Position numbers and translations under genes: made by a program. Source: Spodoptera frugiperda (taxonomy: Eukaryota > Arthropoda > Insecta > Lepidoptera > Noctuidae). From it: 64,000 nt of DNA. The notes beneath the pieces were generated by a model. It did not search any database. It was not told where the DNA came from and saw only the letters and a list, made by a program, of their open reading frames with translations. Numbering within the stretch: position 1 is the stretch's first letter; every line of letters begins with the position of its first letter. Location: assembly GCF_023101765.2 (NCBI RefSeq), contig NC_064223.1, positions 8,086,113 through 8,150,112 of the forward strand, in the 5' to 3' direction. This document shows, piece by piece, positions 42,001 through 56,007 of this stretch.

Positions 42001-43833
42001 ACGAATGCTTCCTTACGAGTGAACTTCCTCTATATTTGATACACATTGTTAGTCGAGTGGTTGCCAGTGTAACTACTGAACTTGGTCCTATTAAATAAAA
42101 AATCAATAAATATTTCCAGTTTAAAAATACTGAATGCTTTTAACAATGGGCTCTCCTCCATTTATGCCCCTCTACTTATAACTTCTCGGGGGATAAACGC
42201 CAGGATGCTGTTTATGTTACGTATAGATATTTATGATTTTTCTTTTGACATATTTACAATGTTCTAAAGAAACATTGACAAAGCAAAATTCGATCGAATG
42301 TTAAATGCAATGTAGAAGATTTTAGATTAGCTGAACTCGTGCCAGAACACATTGAGTGTAGCGCAGACATCGAACCTGAGCGCCGCCCGCGCGGACCTAG
42401 TTCTGTGTTCTAACACAGAGAAATTTTTAATTCAAGGAAATTCATACAATTTCAGGAGTGAGCTTAGTTCACCGCACCGCTCACCTCACTTTAAACATTT
42501 CGTTTTATAACTATGCGCCAGACTACGGAATGGGCGCTCAGTTAATTTACTAAGTAGTGCAGTTAACCTGAGCTGTGTATATATTTTGATAATGTTTATT
42601 AATTTTAACATGCTCTTCCTGCTAGTTAATTTACTAGCGTACGTAAATATTAACTTGAGCTTTGGCTGAAATCGCAAATACTAACTGAACTTGTTTTGGA
42701 TGTGATTCTCTTCGTTTGTTTTATTAGTGTTTTAGTTCATTTTTGGATTAACCTTTTAAGCAATTCAATTGAATATCAATTACCGTGCTCGTATCGCACG
42801 GCTACAAATCGAAAAAAATATATTTACACTAAATAAGGAGGAACAATCGTGTGAATAGAACGATAAAATCATGCGTGTTCTTTGTCGCAGCAATACGACA
42901 TGACTGGTAGGGACACGGAAATATGTGTGTTAATATGCAATGGTCTTTATTTTTACTATTTCGATACTTGGTAAGAACTTCTTGCAGCTACAAAGGTGCA
43001 CTTTGGAATACGGCACGTCCGACCAGTGTCGCGGTGACTACACGGATTACCAGTGAAGACGAAGTTACCGCAGCCTCGACCAATTGTAGTTGCTTGTGTC
43101 CTTCAACCAGAACAGTTTAAATATATTCTCGGTATTGTTTTGTTTATTTCTATCATTCTAGATTCAGATTTATCACTACGTAGTATAAAAGAAATACGCT
43201 TTTTGTCTGTCCCCGTGTATTATGTAGATCTTTAAAACTACGTCATTGATTTTGATCTGTTTTATTTTTAAGAGAAAAGTACCTAATAAGGTGAAACATA
43301 ATTAAAAAAATGTTTTATCCCAATAAAAAAGAACAGTTTCGGAGAGTATGCACTATATATTTTTAAATCTCATCGATAGTAGTTTTCTTATCTTCATGCA
43401 ATCTATCGCGTGCCGTTTCGGTGGCCGGCAACCTAAGTTTTAATTAGCAACTTTCTTTAGGTAAGCAGTCTCTTCATTCCTGATATTCATTAAGTTTTTA
43501 TAAACATTTTCAGGTTACTGGCACACATCGTTGATTAAATAGTTGCCAGTACGACCACTGCCCTGCGATACTAGTTTCGATCTTTGCCAAAATGTTCGAT
43601 TTCGTCACTAATTAGGTAATGGCCAATCGTCAAACGTCATATAACATGGTACTCCATCCTGGGTCTTGAAGTCCTAGAAACACCACTGTCAATTTACTCT
43701 ACATTTACATTACCATATTTAATGTAGGTATATTAGGTAGATCAATAAGATTACAATATTTTGTACTCTTTTAAATCGGTCTTTATTAAACAGTATGTAA
43801 GGTTAGCTAGTCTGCTACCGTAGTACGTCAGTC
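39061..43833. other. No gene seen
   Basis: AT-rich DNA with a few GC-richer patches (39225-39255, 39640-39790, 41805-41875). ORFs up to 90 codons lack domains, repeats or signal peptides. Confidence 0.5.
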
Positions 43834-43989
43834 ATGAGCCTCGTACGTGGAGTACTTTCTTTGCTCACTCCTTACATATTCCGGAGAGACGGGCCGTCCA
43901 CTTCGAGCTACGTGAGCCGCCTGGAAACACTCGGCCAGTACTTCCGCGGTCTGTACGTACAGCCGTACACAGGACTAGTAAATAAATAG
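43834..43989 (+). CDS. Possible small ORF, 51 codons
   Basis: ATG to TAG with 51 codons. The peptide starts MSLVRGVLSLLTPYIFRRDG, continues through SRLETLGQYFRGLYVQPYTG, and ends LVNK. The segment is GC-richer than its surroundings and uses C/G at many third positions (CTG, GGC, CAG, TAC, CGC). A second frame is also open here, so GC content alone could explain it. No family is recognised. Confidence 0.2.
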   Translation: MSLVRGVLSLLTPYIFRRDGPSTSSYVSRLETLGQYFRGLYVQPYTGLVNK

Positions 43990-46900
43990 ATACTATTTAT
44001 ATATATGTGTATGGCATTCATTTTGTGTAATATGTGTGTATTGTGTTTAGTGTTCATGTCACTTGAACCGCAAATTGTACTTGATTTCTCGCTCTCTTTC
44101 TCATATGTGTTTATTTTTTAAAGCAAATTGTTTCACTAGAGGACTGACCGACAGACATATAGCTTTGACCGATAGCTATACGTTCAAAAGTGCCTACACG
44201 ATCTATTTGAAATAAATAATTTCGACTTGGACATTTAAAGGAAAACAAATAATTTCTTCATATAAACTTAATTATTATCATTATTATGTCTTAACTCACG
44301 ATCTTTAGAAGGAACACAAACGTTTAAAAACAATGTAACAACTAGAATCACAATGTTTCCTAATTGATAAAGTTTAGGTTGTCTAATTAATAGAAATGAC
44401 GGTGTCAGTGTCATACAGACGCAGCATAAGTCCTAACTAGGATCCCTAACTGCGACACAGGCAGCTTGACAACTCCCAATCATTATAAGTTGCTCGCTAG
44501 ATGCCGGGATCGGATCCTCGTCTGCTGAATAGTGCCGATGTATTGTTGTGAGCAACTATTGTCGGATAGACGTACATCGAACAAGTCTGTATCGAAATGT
44601 TATGTATTTTCTCATCTTTTGCCGTCTATTTGGACTGATTTCAAAGATGATGTTATATGCATTACTTGTAGACAGTTAACTTCGTGTAGAATTAGAACTG
44701 TATTTTTAAAATTTCTAAATATATCTTCAGAAAAAGATTTGTAATTAGGTTGATTAGATTGTAATCTCTAGACGAAGATATCGCAAGCCTACTTATACGA
44801 ATATTAAAGTATCTCTTTACTGTGTTATATTTTTAAGCCCGTAATTTTATTTCGTAACAAACTAAGAAGTGAAAGCTTATTCTGCAAAAAAAGTGTCCGT
44901 CTATCCTTGTTGTTTAGTCCAAATATCTATTTACTTACAAAAAAAGAAACATCTGTCGTTTATTCAAAGCACAAACATCCACAAAGACGCAGTTTGCATG
45001 CAAATGTAACATGGCCAGGATATTCTGACGGTTCGGCGTTTGTAATGGCGGTGCATGCTAAAGATAATGTCAAAAACAGGAACCACGAAAGGCGGCCATT
45101 AAAAAATAACTAAACAACAATTTAATCACGCCAGCCGCTTGGGAGCCACAAAATATTATTATGCTCAGAAATTATTACACCACTTAGTTAGTCGGAATTA
45201 AAAATGAATAGCAGATAAGAAAGAGTCATAATTTAGTGCAGACATAATTAGATGTACTTTGAGGGTATAAAATATTATTGTATATTTCCACACTCGTTCC
45301 GCATCACGTCGGGAAAGTCACGTTTGTATTTACGACGTTTTTCATTTGTTCAGCACAGTTGAATTAACATTTTTATGGTTCGGCAGCAAACGGCATAAAA
45401 CCTCGCTCATTAGACATCGCCAGGGGAACTTTACGCTTTGGTGCGCTATCGAAATTATAGTCCCCGATATAACATCAAACTCGAAAATTCAGCGACGGAG
45501 AAGTTTTTCTTTACGTTTTCTTTTTAGAATTTTGTTTTTGTGAACATCGTAAATAAGGGCTGGAAATTAAAAGCGTATTGGCGTTCGAAATAAATTATAA
45601 ATGCTGGTGGAAAGATTGGCATTGTTTTTGGGTTTTCAGTTAGAATAATGGAACAATAACTTGCTCTCGGGTCGTGGGTAATGATTGGCCGCGAAGTGTT
45701 TTGTTATGAGGTAGATCAACCCGCCCTCGTATATTGAAAGAACGTAATGCAATCAGGACTTGGGGCTAAGTAGGGTGATTGTGTTTGCAGCAAAATACCT
45801 AATATATTTTATTATTTACTAATACGAAATATCTTTAACTATTGATATTTGGTGTTATTGTAGTTAAGTGTATATGTCATTAACGAACTGTTTACTGGGA
45901 TAGTAAAATTAAAAACAAAGGATACGTCAATGACGTCATGCTGAAAATGGCAGAAATATATCGTGTTCTCGTTCTAACTTAAAATAATTGACGGCGTTAA
46001 TTTCATGCAGTAAATGCATTCAAGAGAAAACTAACATTATATTCGATTAATGGATAAACTATATTAAGTAACTGTCTAAAAAATAATTTTGTATCAACAT
46101 AATTCGATAGTAAAAGGTCAATAATACTAACACGGTATTAAATAAACATTTAAACACATTTAATCAATCACACTAATTCCACCAAAGATATTGCAAACAT
46201 GTAAACACAAGTTCTTCAACCGTACTAGCGCAAACCAGCAATTTATTTAAACGTGGAAACAGTTTCGTGGATCGGCTTTACTTGTTGAATTTCTTGCACT
46301 TGAGCCGGTAATTAGTTTTGGATTGGTGACGGCTGGGACTGGTGGACAGAGCAAAAATCACAATGGCGTCCATTATAACGGATTTAGGGAGAAATTGTCG
46401 CCACTGTTCGGACACTTGAATTAATGAGACTACTTCACAAATCCTAAAATAGCTGGTAACTGTATTCCTCGGCTAATAACTTATTTGCAGTCACAGTTTT
46501 AATCTGAATTTAAAAAGACGGAGCGATTTCACTCGGAATGAAAGTCTTTTACGTTTTCTGGTTATGGCATTGAAGATTTTAGGGAAAATGTCGCTTTGAA
46601 TTTAATATTATGAGGAGGTTCCTATTTATTTTCGCTGTTAGGTACGATCGTTGAAGGTACGATAACATTTAAGTTGCCTACCCACCAAGATTGTGTGGGT
46701 ACATAGCTAATATTTTTTGTGTAACAACTTTCTAAAATTTTGTTTATAAAAAATACAGTTTGATATTTTTTTATGTAGGTATGGTAATAGACTCACCTCA
46801 CTACATTACTTAAGAGTGGGTGTACTTTACGTAAACCTTTCCTAAATGTGTTTATGTAAAAAGAACTTATATCAAACGCCTGCTCGATTTCACAAGTTCG

Positions 46901-47929
46901 ACGCGGGAGGACAATAATTTGCTTTACTGTTAATCGTAGCTCACATATATTTAGACCGTGCGCACGTTCCGATCGTCAGATTAGAGCATCTCCCCACTCT
47001 ACCGCCAATTATAATAATTGAAATCATGCTTTGACATGATTTAAACACAATTATATAGAGTATGTATGTGTGGTAGGCCTAGGTTGCCCTAGTGTATAAC
47101 GACTTGATAAACTGTTATTTCTTTAGTTCTTTTTAAAAAGTGTATTAGGGAAGTAACTGCGGATTAATTAAAGCCCAATATACATATAGAATTACTGAGT
47201 AGTTGTTGGTAAATACAAAAGTCCGTGGATTTAATACAATTTTAAACAAATGAAAACTAACACTAACTTCAAAACATTCATATAAGTCTTTGCGTACTAC
47301 AATATATAATGTCTTACAGCACCAAAATTAATAAACCAATTACTAAATCAGTCTAGCGTCTAGCGTCTAGCACCAAAGCTTACAGTTATGTAATGCAGTA
47401 ATACTATTTTAACAGCTTCAATATTCGCTCCACACTGCCACTCGTATGTACTACATGTGCCATAACAATGCCATTGCGAGCACACGAACCTAATCCCCAT
47501 CAAATATACTCAAACTCAATTACTGAACCACAATTAGTTTATCAAATTAATTCATACACACATACATTATGTATAGCTTATAATTAAGCCCATTACATTA
47601 AGTATCTATTTGTAATGACATGGAATATTGTGGTTGAGATAGTTTAAACATTACTGAACATTTTTTAATTAGATGTTTAGTTTTCAATGACAGCTTCTTG
47701 AGAGACTCTTCAATAATACGAATGATACCAGTGATGTTTTATTATAAGTTTTATAAATGTTATTCAGTTCACTAATTAATAATTTGATTTCGAATATGCT
47801 ACTCATTGGAAATGAAGAATGACTGACATACCAAATACGGCTAGCCAATATAATGCACAATGAATATCGTTTATTAGTTGAAAAATAGTACCGGTTCGTT
47901 GAAATTGCTGAAAAAGAGTTCTAAGTTTG
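43990..47929. other. No gene seen
   Basis: No repeat family or convincing exon recognised. Non-repetitive stretches around 45300-45500 and 46200-46420 could be regulatory, but this cannot be supported from sequence alone. Confidence 0.45.
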
Positions 47930-48135
47930 ACAAACCGAGTCACAAATAGCACAACAATGGCGTGGCAGCGCGCACGGCGGCGGTGGCCGGCATTTCCATA
48001 GAGCTGGCTGTACTGTGACAAGTTATCGGTGGCACAAAGCCGGGCCAGTCGCCGGCAGCTTGCAGCGTGCCATTCACCGCTCTCTTAAATGCACTTTATC
48101 ATCCGCTGTGCCGGAGTGGCTGAATGCTTGACGCT
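47930..48135. promoter_or_regulatory. GC-rich island, possible cis-regulatory module
   Basis: GCGTGGCAGCGCGCACGGCG, GCGGTGGCCGGCATTTCCAT, GGCCAGTCGCCGGCAGCTTG and CGCTGTGCCGGAGTGGCTGA form a GC-rich, non-repetitive stretch inside AT-rich DNA. No ORF with a recognisable product covers it. The end contains an A-box-like string without a B box, so it is not a tRNA. Confidence 0.25.
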
Positions 48136-48573
48136 TTTTTCCATTAGGTGAGTTTGTATAAACTTGTTCATAACGGATATCGGCGGGAAATTAATTAATA
48201 TCCGTGTCTAATGAAACAGACGTTTTAATGTTGTATTATCGAGCTATTGTTTCAGGAAACTTTATGGTAGGCTCGTGTTGTTGCACCGAGTTAGTTGGAG
48301 TTTATTCAATCGTTATTAAAATATGTTTAAGTACTGCGCATTTGTTGTTATTATATTGTATGTTAACAACACAGTTTCGGAAATGGAGAAATAGTTGCTA
48401 ATTTTCGCCTAAGCTTACATTAATTGCACGAGGAATAATTTTAGCGACCAGGAAAGTGCGTTAACAGATGCACTCTACATTAGCACTCATAATCTAATGG
48501 GGTGGCAATCAGATAAGCCGGAGAGGGGTCCGTCATTGCATTAGCGGATCATCATATTTGGAAACAATATTAA

Positions 48574-48617
48574 GCCCGCTACATTTCTAAAACAAAAGTT
48601 CTAGAAATGTAGCGGGC
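48574..48617. repeat. 44-nt near-perfect palindrome
   Basis: GCCCGCTACATTTCTA at 48574-48589 and TAGAAATGTAGCGGGC at 48602-48617 are exact complements. After one mismatch, AAC/GTT pair around an AAAA loop. It is single in this window. Confidence 0.6.
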
Positions 48618-49451
48618 AGGTAATAGATGTGATTTCAACTGTGTCAATCAACAAACGTGTTATCAATAGTAGAAAACTACTGTAACAAACGACATGTAAC
48701 CCTACATACGAACAAAGGAGAACGATACTCTTTCATACATGTTTGGGCCAAAATTGTACATAGATATTACTATGGCAAACTTATAATGATAATTGACACG
48801 AGGACATTTCACTAATAATGGTATCCCGGCCTTAGTCTAATATGAAGAGAGCTATAAATTAGAGAATATCAGTTTGTATGACAAAGCCCCATAACATTAG
48901 GATACATTACAAAACAAGAGACAGATTTAAATAAGACAGACATGAATAAAGTAGATACCGGTTCCAGTTTAAAAATCACTTGACAGAGGCGAGGTGGCAT
49001 TTGATCAAGGCAGGGGTGTTCCCGACCCGATGCCGCGCCGCCTTCCTTGTGACGTGCGCCTAATTGCAGATGACGAAGGTAACAGGTTAATTTGTTATCA
49101 AAGAGATTGTTAGATCAAGTTTTGAAGGGTGTCACTTTGGAAGCAGCTCTGCTTTTGACTTGAGATAGTGATAAGTCATTATGTAACGACTGTATTGTGA
49201 CCTTCGTGAATGGCTTGTGATGTTTCCTTCTGATTTATGTATTATAGTTTATGTAGTTTCAGTAAATATTGCACAGTTTAGGTTAGGCGATCTCGCTTGA
49301 GTACATATGTTATCGGATATTTTATTGGGTATTTTATTTTGACATTCCACGTTATATCACGAAGTCATTTTCGACGATAATAATTGAGCCAGCCATAGCA
49401 TGCAATCATGATTAATATGTAATTTTTTTAAAAAACATATTTGAGATTTAC

Positions 49452-49608
49452 TCCACACTAAGATTTTCTCCTGTAACGTGGGTGCGTTTACAAACATATA
49501 AGTTCACATATACACATGACACCCAGACCCGGAACAACAATTTGTGAATCAGACAAAGAGGAATTGAATCCGCTACATGATTTTCCACCCACCACGCTAA
49601 CCGTGCAA
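49452..49608 (-). mobile_element. SINE (family B), degenerate copy
   Basis: It has the left tail CCACACTAAGATTTTCTCCT, the middle CAACAATTTGTGAATCAGAC, and the right end CCACGCTAACCGTGCAATCG. The B box is damaged (GAATTGAATCCGC). It is older or more diverged than the other two copies. Confidence 0.65.
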
Positions 49609-50170
49609 TCGATGTATTTATAATAATAGATTTTATTTTATAATGTACATCGTAACTAGAATAAATCTCATTTGACAGACTTAAAAGACTCATCAGTTGA
49701 AATATACAGGACACATACAAAATGATCTTATGAAACCAAAATATATGAAACACCACATTAACGGTCACTCTGTGTTTCATGTATGAAATATGATCACTGC
49801 CTAGAGAAGGCTATTCTTGAACATCAATATTAGGGTCGGGGCCATCAAATATGCTACCCAGTAACTTATGTTACTCAAGTTATGCTAATGTGGTCTCATC
49901 ACGACACAAATTTGCACGTCATTCTCAACTTGTTCTATATTTTAACTAAGTTATCTCTACTTTTGTACTTAAACAACAATTTCAGATGGATTTGAAATGT
50001 AAATCGTATTTAAATTATGAACTGAAACTTTAAAATTAAATCGTTCATTGTATTTTGTTTGTTTAGATGTGAATGATCATGAGTTCTATTTTACATTTTA
50101 TGCCAGGACTAATAGACTACCGTTTCCGACTTTCCCAGTAAGTTGTCTATTGTTTTTATACCAATAGCTA

Positions 50171-50270
50171 TCGTGAGACATACTAAATTAACTAAAAATC
50201 ACTATTTACTCATGTAAATTAAAGGAGAAAAGCTCTACTAGTTTCGAGTCACAGAGGGTCATCAGAGTAA
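50171..50270 (-). mobile_element. Foldback element, degenerate fragment
   Basis: TCGTGAGACATACTAAATTA, then TTTACTCATG and CTACTAGTTTCGAGTCACAG, is recognisably the left arm of the element at 59862-60104 with many changes. Confidence 0.45.
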
Positions 50271-50487
50271 GATAGAACTTACACAAAACCTATTCAAACA
50301 GGTTTAAATAAGCTTGTAATGATATTTATTCTAAAGTATTTACTTATTTAAATCATCACACGGTAGGTAAGTTTGGTACCGAGTGTACTCAAGCTGAAAT
50401 AATTAGATTTCAGCGTAAAGCAAACGGGAAAACTGAAGCTACCGTAGTAGAATTTATATGTGTACTTTACAATACTGAAATTAAACA

Positions 50488-50546
50488 ACACACCGCGCGG
50501 CGTAGAGGATCGTAGCACGTAGCGCTGCGTAGTCAGTCCCGTAGCA
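50488..50546. repeat. GTAGC-rich motif cluster
   Basis: GCGTAGAGGATCGTAGCACG followed by TAGCGCTGCGTAGTCAGTCC and CGTAGCAC. Same motif family as at 8115 and 11634. Confidence 0.4.
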
Positions 50547-51435
50547 CATTATATTCGGACATTAGCTATGTATGTAACTATGTGGGGGTTCGTATTATGA
50601 TTGTTATAAAAGAATTTAAAATTATATCGATTATTTTTGATGTTAATCATATTTTGGTAGAAATATTTCATGGTCCAGATAGATATAAGAACTTCGATTT
50701 TCAATTTTGCGTAGTTTTTTTAAACATCGTCATAATCATCACTCTTATATTACAGAGTATTATGGGACAACTACTCCTTTATTATAAAAGCTAACTAAAA
50801 TGATGAACTAAAACAAAGGAACAATAGAACAAAATTGCCTGTTCTATATTGCATGCAATATGCTCAGGGAACCTTCCCAAACATACGGAGGTAGGTCCTG
50901 GCAGCAGGAGATAATTCTCGCAGACCCTTCCTACTTTACGTCTCGAAACCTCTCGGGAACGTGAATAATGTCGTTCATGACTTATCTTAACTAACCATCC
51001 ATTACCTGATGTGTAACCCTACATACGAAAAGTATGTATGTACTAACATATACGGGTCAAGGAATTACAGAAATATACGCAGGTTGAGCTTAAGTGAACC
51101 AAATTTCCTTAATTTTAATGTTGCCTGAAATTTTACACCTTTTTGATGATTTTGATTTACTTTAATTACCATTATACAAGATGTATTAGCTCCTTGAATA
51201 TTATTTGGTTATAAATACTGCACAGCTTTATATATTAATTAAATTAACACATTGCACGTCGTGGTGGTCTCCGGTCACCGACGTTAGTGGAGGATTTGCA
51301 TTCAACAGTATTCTATTGGCATTAGACTTAAATAATTTTTAAATAACAATAATATGTTTATTATTGTTTATGACACATAAACTGTACGCACGAAAACCGA
51401 ATACATTTTACTAATAAGAATAATGGAATTGATAC

Positions 51436-51455
51436 GAACTGAACTGAACTGAACT
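51436..51455. repeat. (GAACT)4 microsatellite
   Basis: Four tandem copies of GAACT. Confidence 0.8.
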
Positions 51456-53533
51456 AAATATTTCAAACATAGCTATCACACTTCTATCAACTACAGCGAC
51501 TTGTTTATAGACTTCGGACCACAATACAAACGAATTAAACTATAGAAGCAGCTGCTAATAACATAGATAAAACAATAAATAAATAGGTAATTACTCCATC
51601 ATTCATCTCGGCAGTAAAACGGTCGCGATCAATACTGCCGTGTCATCCATTACCGGAGCTCGTTGTGAAATATATTGAAGTATCGGTCCACACTGGTTGC
51701 AATTACGCCAGAGCTACGCTACTTAATGTAAGTACCTACTATCAATATTGGGATTTATACTCGTCACACAATTATGTCGACCAGTGTTAACGGGCCTCTT
51801 AATGGGAACTACATCTGGACATGGTAGATAGTAAGTAAGTACCTATATGGAATTATTATTATTGCTTATTTATTAAAACTGTACGGTTTGGTCTACCGAA
51901 AGAGAAAGATACGAGTATCTGTGTGTATTTGATTAGTCGATATTAATTGTTGAGGCTGAACAATCGATATTTTAAAGAATCGATTAATCTTCGAGACACA
52001 TATTTTATATATTCAAAAATATACAAAACCGCATGCTACAAGAGCGTTAGTGTGAATTCTTTTATAACTATTTTCCTTTCTATTGACCAGGTAGCGCCGA
52101 CCAAAACGGAATGTCGAATCTACGATTATCCTCATATGTCAACGTATCGAAGGACTACAAACATGTTACATATTTTACTAGTGTGGCGATTTATGATATT
52201 TATTCATCCCAGCTGAAAAAAATATGAAAGATACGAGTATGTTTAACCAGAGCCTAAAAGCATTCTTACTATAAAGATGTTTTGTTGTTATTTGTTTTAT
52301 AGCAAAATGTGAGTTTTGTAATCTCTATTTGATTCAGAGTAAGTCCAATACATAACAAGTTATACATATCTATTCGCTGGCTATGTATTTATAGGAGAGT
52401 AAAAATATAATTTCCATTATCGTTAAACTTAATTAACGATTCACATAAAAAAGGCACAGATAAAATAGACACTGTAAAATGCACGTTCTTTTTACAAAAC
52501 CGCACCGGAAATTCAAAAAACGAAATTGATTAAACCGGTATGTTCATTTATATGCCAGTACTTTGCCACTCGCAGTATGTAACTGATAAAAACCTTTTTC
52601 TATCTCCCAATTTATAGTAGGACTTTATTCGGGCGGGTAGCGTTAAAATCATTTTGTTACGTTCAGAATCGCACTGGAGTTTTATCTCGTCCCTAACGTA
52701 GCGATCGTTTTAGACTTTTTAAATTACTTTTTTAATGTAAATCGCCTGTTTTATAGCAGGTATTACAATGACGGGTGATTGGTACGAGACAGCCATCGGT
52801 AAAATACTATGGGGTCAACCCTTTATGTCCGCTTCCGCCTTTTGTCCCTGATAATGACGGTTGGACCTTTATTTCTGGGATCGGTGTGAAAATTGTGGAA
52901 ATTTCTGTTGCGGTCACATGTATTTGTTTGAGGTGCTCCGGTTCCTGTACTGATCGGATAACTGAGTGTTAATTTGAACACATTAACGATTTAATTGCGG
53001 TGGGATTTAATAAATACTGAATGTTATTCACAATGGCCGACCATAAATATATCACTATTTATATGTGACAAAAATATTTTGATGTATATTTGCTAATTGA
53101 GTTATGTAAATAAATATTTAATTTTGAGGCTAGTAAGTCTTTATAAATGCAACATCAGAATAAAAAACGCACAGCTACAAGCATCCTAATACAATACCCC
53201 TAGTTGTGAAACTACGTCAAGAAAATTCATTATTTGTTAGACATAGTTGACCAGTTGAGTGTTTGAAATATCCTACGTATTTTATTATTGAAGAAGAAGT
53301 GAGCTTAAGTATGCGAATTAGCGACTCGGTAGGAGAGTAAGTCGGGCGGTCAGCCGTCGCTGGCAACTCTTTATCACGCGGCAGTTAGTCAAGACGAGAA
53401 AAATAACCGCGCTGTCCTCCTCCCGCTGATAACGCCACGCTTTTTGTGTCCCCAAGCATTCGCTGTCAAGATAATACTCATTTATATTGAATTTAGCAAA
53501 AATAAAAGGAGGAAACAATAAAATGTTGAAAGA

Positions 53534-53553
53534 TTTCTTTCTTTCTTTCTTTG
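53534..53553. repeat. (TTTC)n microsatellite
   Basis: About five tandem TTTC units. Confidence 0.75.
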
Positions 53554-54014
53554 TTCCTTTGTCAAAAATCTTTTATTTTGTAATTTATTTTGAGATAGGC
53601 GTTATTAAGGGACATTTCAAATAATGGAAGCTGTCAACTGCACGCTATAGTGCAGTGTAAACATGTTGCGGTTATATTGACGGCTCCCAATACACGTGGA
53701 GCTGGATAAATTAATATTTCCAATGATATTTCATCGTATTGATGGTCACCGCTGATGTAATCTAGCTGGTTGGTAAATACTAATTATTATTTATAAATCA
53801 TGCAATGCTCGGTACCTAAACCCAATCCATGAAAATGTGAAACTATGATTTTGGCACGCATATGAGCACCACCTCCGGCCAATGGGAATATGTGTTCAAG
53901 AAATATGCAAAGTCTCGCGAGGTCTGGCCAGTGGAACGACCATCGCTGCGCAGTTTTTCAGCAACCACTCAGAAAATCTAAGTTGGACAACACAATTAAT
54001 AAATATTTCAGGTT

Positions 54015-54219
54015 TTATTGTAACTTTCGTGAGACATACTAAATTAATTATTATGTTATCGGCTTACTCACATAAATGTTTGACGAGGAACTCGACTAGT
54101 TTCAAGCCATGCTAGAGGCTCATAAGCAGCATTCCGCAACAGCACCACGCGGCGATTGTCGTGCTGCTACTGGTTCTCCTCGTCAAACATTGTCGTGAGT
54201 AAATAAATAATAATTAATT
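54015..54219 (-). mobile_element. Foldback element, second copy with shortened right arm
   Basis: It shares TTATTGTAACTTTCGTGAGA, CATACTAAATTAATTATTAT, CGAGGAACTCGACTAGTTTC and AAGCCATGCTAGAGGCTCAT with the copy at 59862-60104, plus the centre GCAGCATTCCGC...GCGGCGATTGTCG. The right arm keeps only CTCCTCGTCAAACA...GTGAGTAA...TAATAATTAAT; about 35 bp of the arm are missing. Confidence 0.7.
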
Positions 54220-56007
54220 TAATTTTTAGGTACCTATTTATACTGTGGTCGTGACTTTAATATTTAATATTTGCCCATATTTTTTGAGTTATCTCCCTCG
54301 GTTATAGGTATTCATGACTAATGGGTTCAGTATTAAAATGTTCGTGTTTGTTGACGGAGATTGATACTTCCGACTAAAACATAAAACAAAATACACAAAC
54401 GTCAGAACTCGGGCTCAACTCGTTTTAAAAGTTTACGTATTCGTTACGTGTTCGAAAATGTTTTCTATGAAAATTTATTAGTTTCCAATCCGCTCACGTG
54501 GAACTGTTCAAAATTTTCCTCGAAATCGAGGTGAAATTGTAAAAACTCAAACTCTTGTTTACTGCCGTGTAAATGTTTATAGTGTATCTGAAATATTTAT
54601 ATAATCTTTTTTATTTTCTATACCATTTTTTGTTAACTATTGCCTGCTAGTATTATACTAAAACTTTAGAGGAAACCTATGAACCGAAACAAACAAACAT
54701 ACATACTACTACTAACAGTTCAAAATATACATTCAACCATATTTGCTAAAAACATCCTTTATAAGACGAGAAGATAGTTCACGACAGCAGCTTTCATCTC
54801 TAGGTTCCATCTTAGTTCTCTAGATAGTTTAAGTTTCATTTGAACACGTATCAGCGACAATCGGCTTATATTTTCTTACAACGTGCTTAACAGTATGTTG
54901 TGAAAGGTTTTCATAAAGTTCAGCCCAGCTGTGGGACTCGGGACACTTGTTGCAATATCGACTGGTGTTTTACACAAGATTATAGGTTGTTCAACTTGTA
55001 ATGACACATGTTTTGATGTTTTCAACATGGACTGTTGTTTTTAGCTAATTTAAAAATTAAGGAATTATACTGTTTAAGTATCTAGTGTCGGTCTAATTAT
55101 TCTACTATAAAATGAAACCAAAAGAAAAAATGTGTCTTCAAAGTTCTAGTTATATGTAACTATAAAAGTTTTAACTTCATAGTTGATTTAAACATTTTGA
55201 TACAAACGTTGAATTTGAATAGATGTCAACTAGCATATTCTGTGATGCGGTTCTGTGTAAGGGTTGGTCTTAAATGGAGATGGGTCCCGTTAATAGGGTG
55301 GCCACAGCATCCTCCTGTACAATAAACCTCACACTCTGCATGACTAATGAGTTTGTGTTAATTATGTCACTGTTCCCTTGTGACGATGTGGAATTTAAAG
55401 AGAAGCGGTTTCATTAATTAAACTTCCGCAAAAACAAACCGTTTTTGTTATTAAAATGAAAATGTCGTTGGTATTGGAGCGCAGCGCTATCTTTTCATTT
55501 CATACGTCAGCAAACTGTACATTTCCGAAGCGCGTGTATCACCACGGTTCTTTTTTATATCCTTCACCAAACGCAACATCGAAATCATATTTCAGGGTAC
55601 AATTTACGAGCAAAATGTAAATGGAATTCTGTCATCAGCTGTGTGTCGTGAACGCGGTGAACCACGGGATTACTTTATTTATCTCAATCCCTTTAATCAC
55701 CTACCTAATTAACTTTGATCATCGACTGTAATTTATGGTGATACACTTGAGAAGTTAATTGCAATAAATCGTGATCTATTTCCCAGCCCTCATATCAATG
55801 TTCGAAAACCACATATTATGTAGATAATTAGCTATTACTGTGATTGTCTTGCTGGAAGATAATACTACATATCATTATGATATTAACTGAAATGGATAAT
55901 GTCTGATCAGTTAATTCGTATAACGTCTGCAGGTACGCGTCTTAAGGATATACGTAGACTTACGAAACTGTACTTAAATATTACGACTAAACTGTTTAAT
56001 TGCTGAG
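54220..56007. other. No gene seen
   Basis: AT-rich; single-copy patches near 55440-55680 have mixed composition, but no frame or repeat is recognised. Confidence 0.45.

Larger units (their letters stand above)
50547..54014. other. No gene seen
   Basis: AT-rich with two microsatellites. It shares the 18-bp string TGTAACCCTACATACGAA near 51006 with a site near 48697, but nothing more extended. Confidence 0.45.

Noticed and set aside
48106..48140. tRNA-like A box (GTGCCGGAGTGGCTGAATGC)
   Set aside because: No B box (GGTTCRANNCC) follows within tRNA distance and no cloverleaf can be formed.
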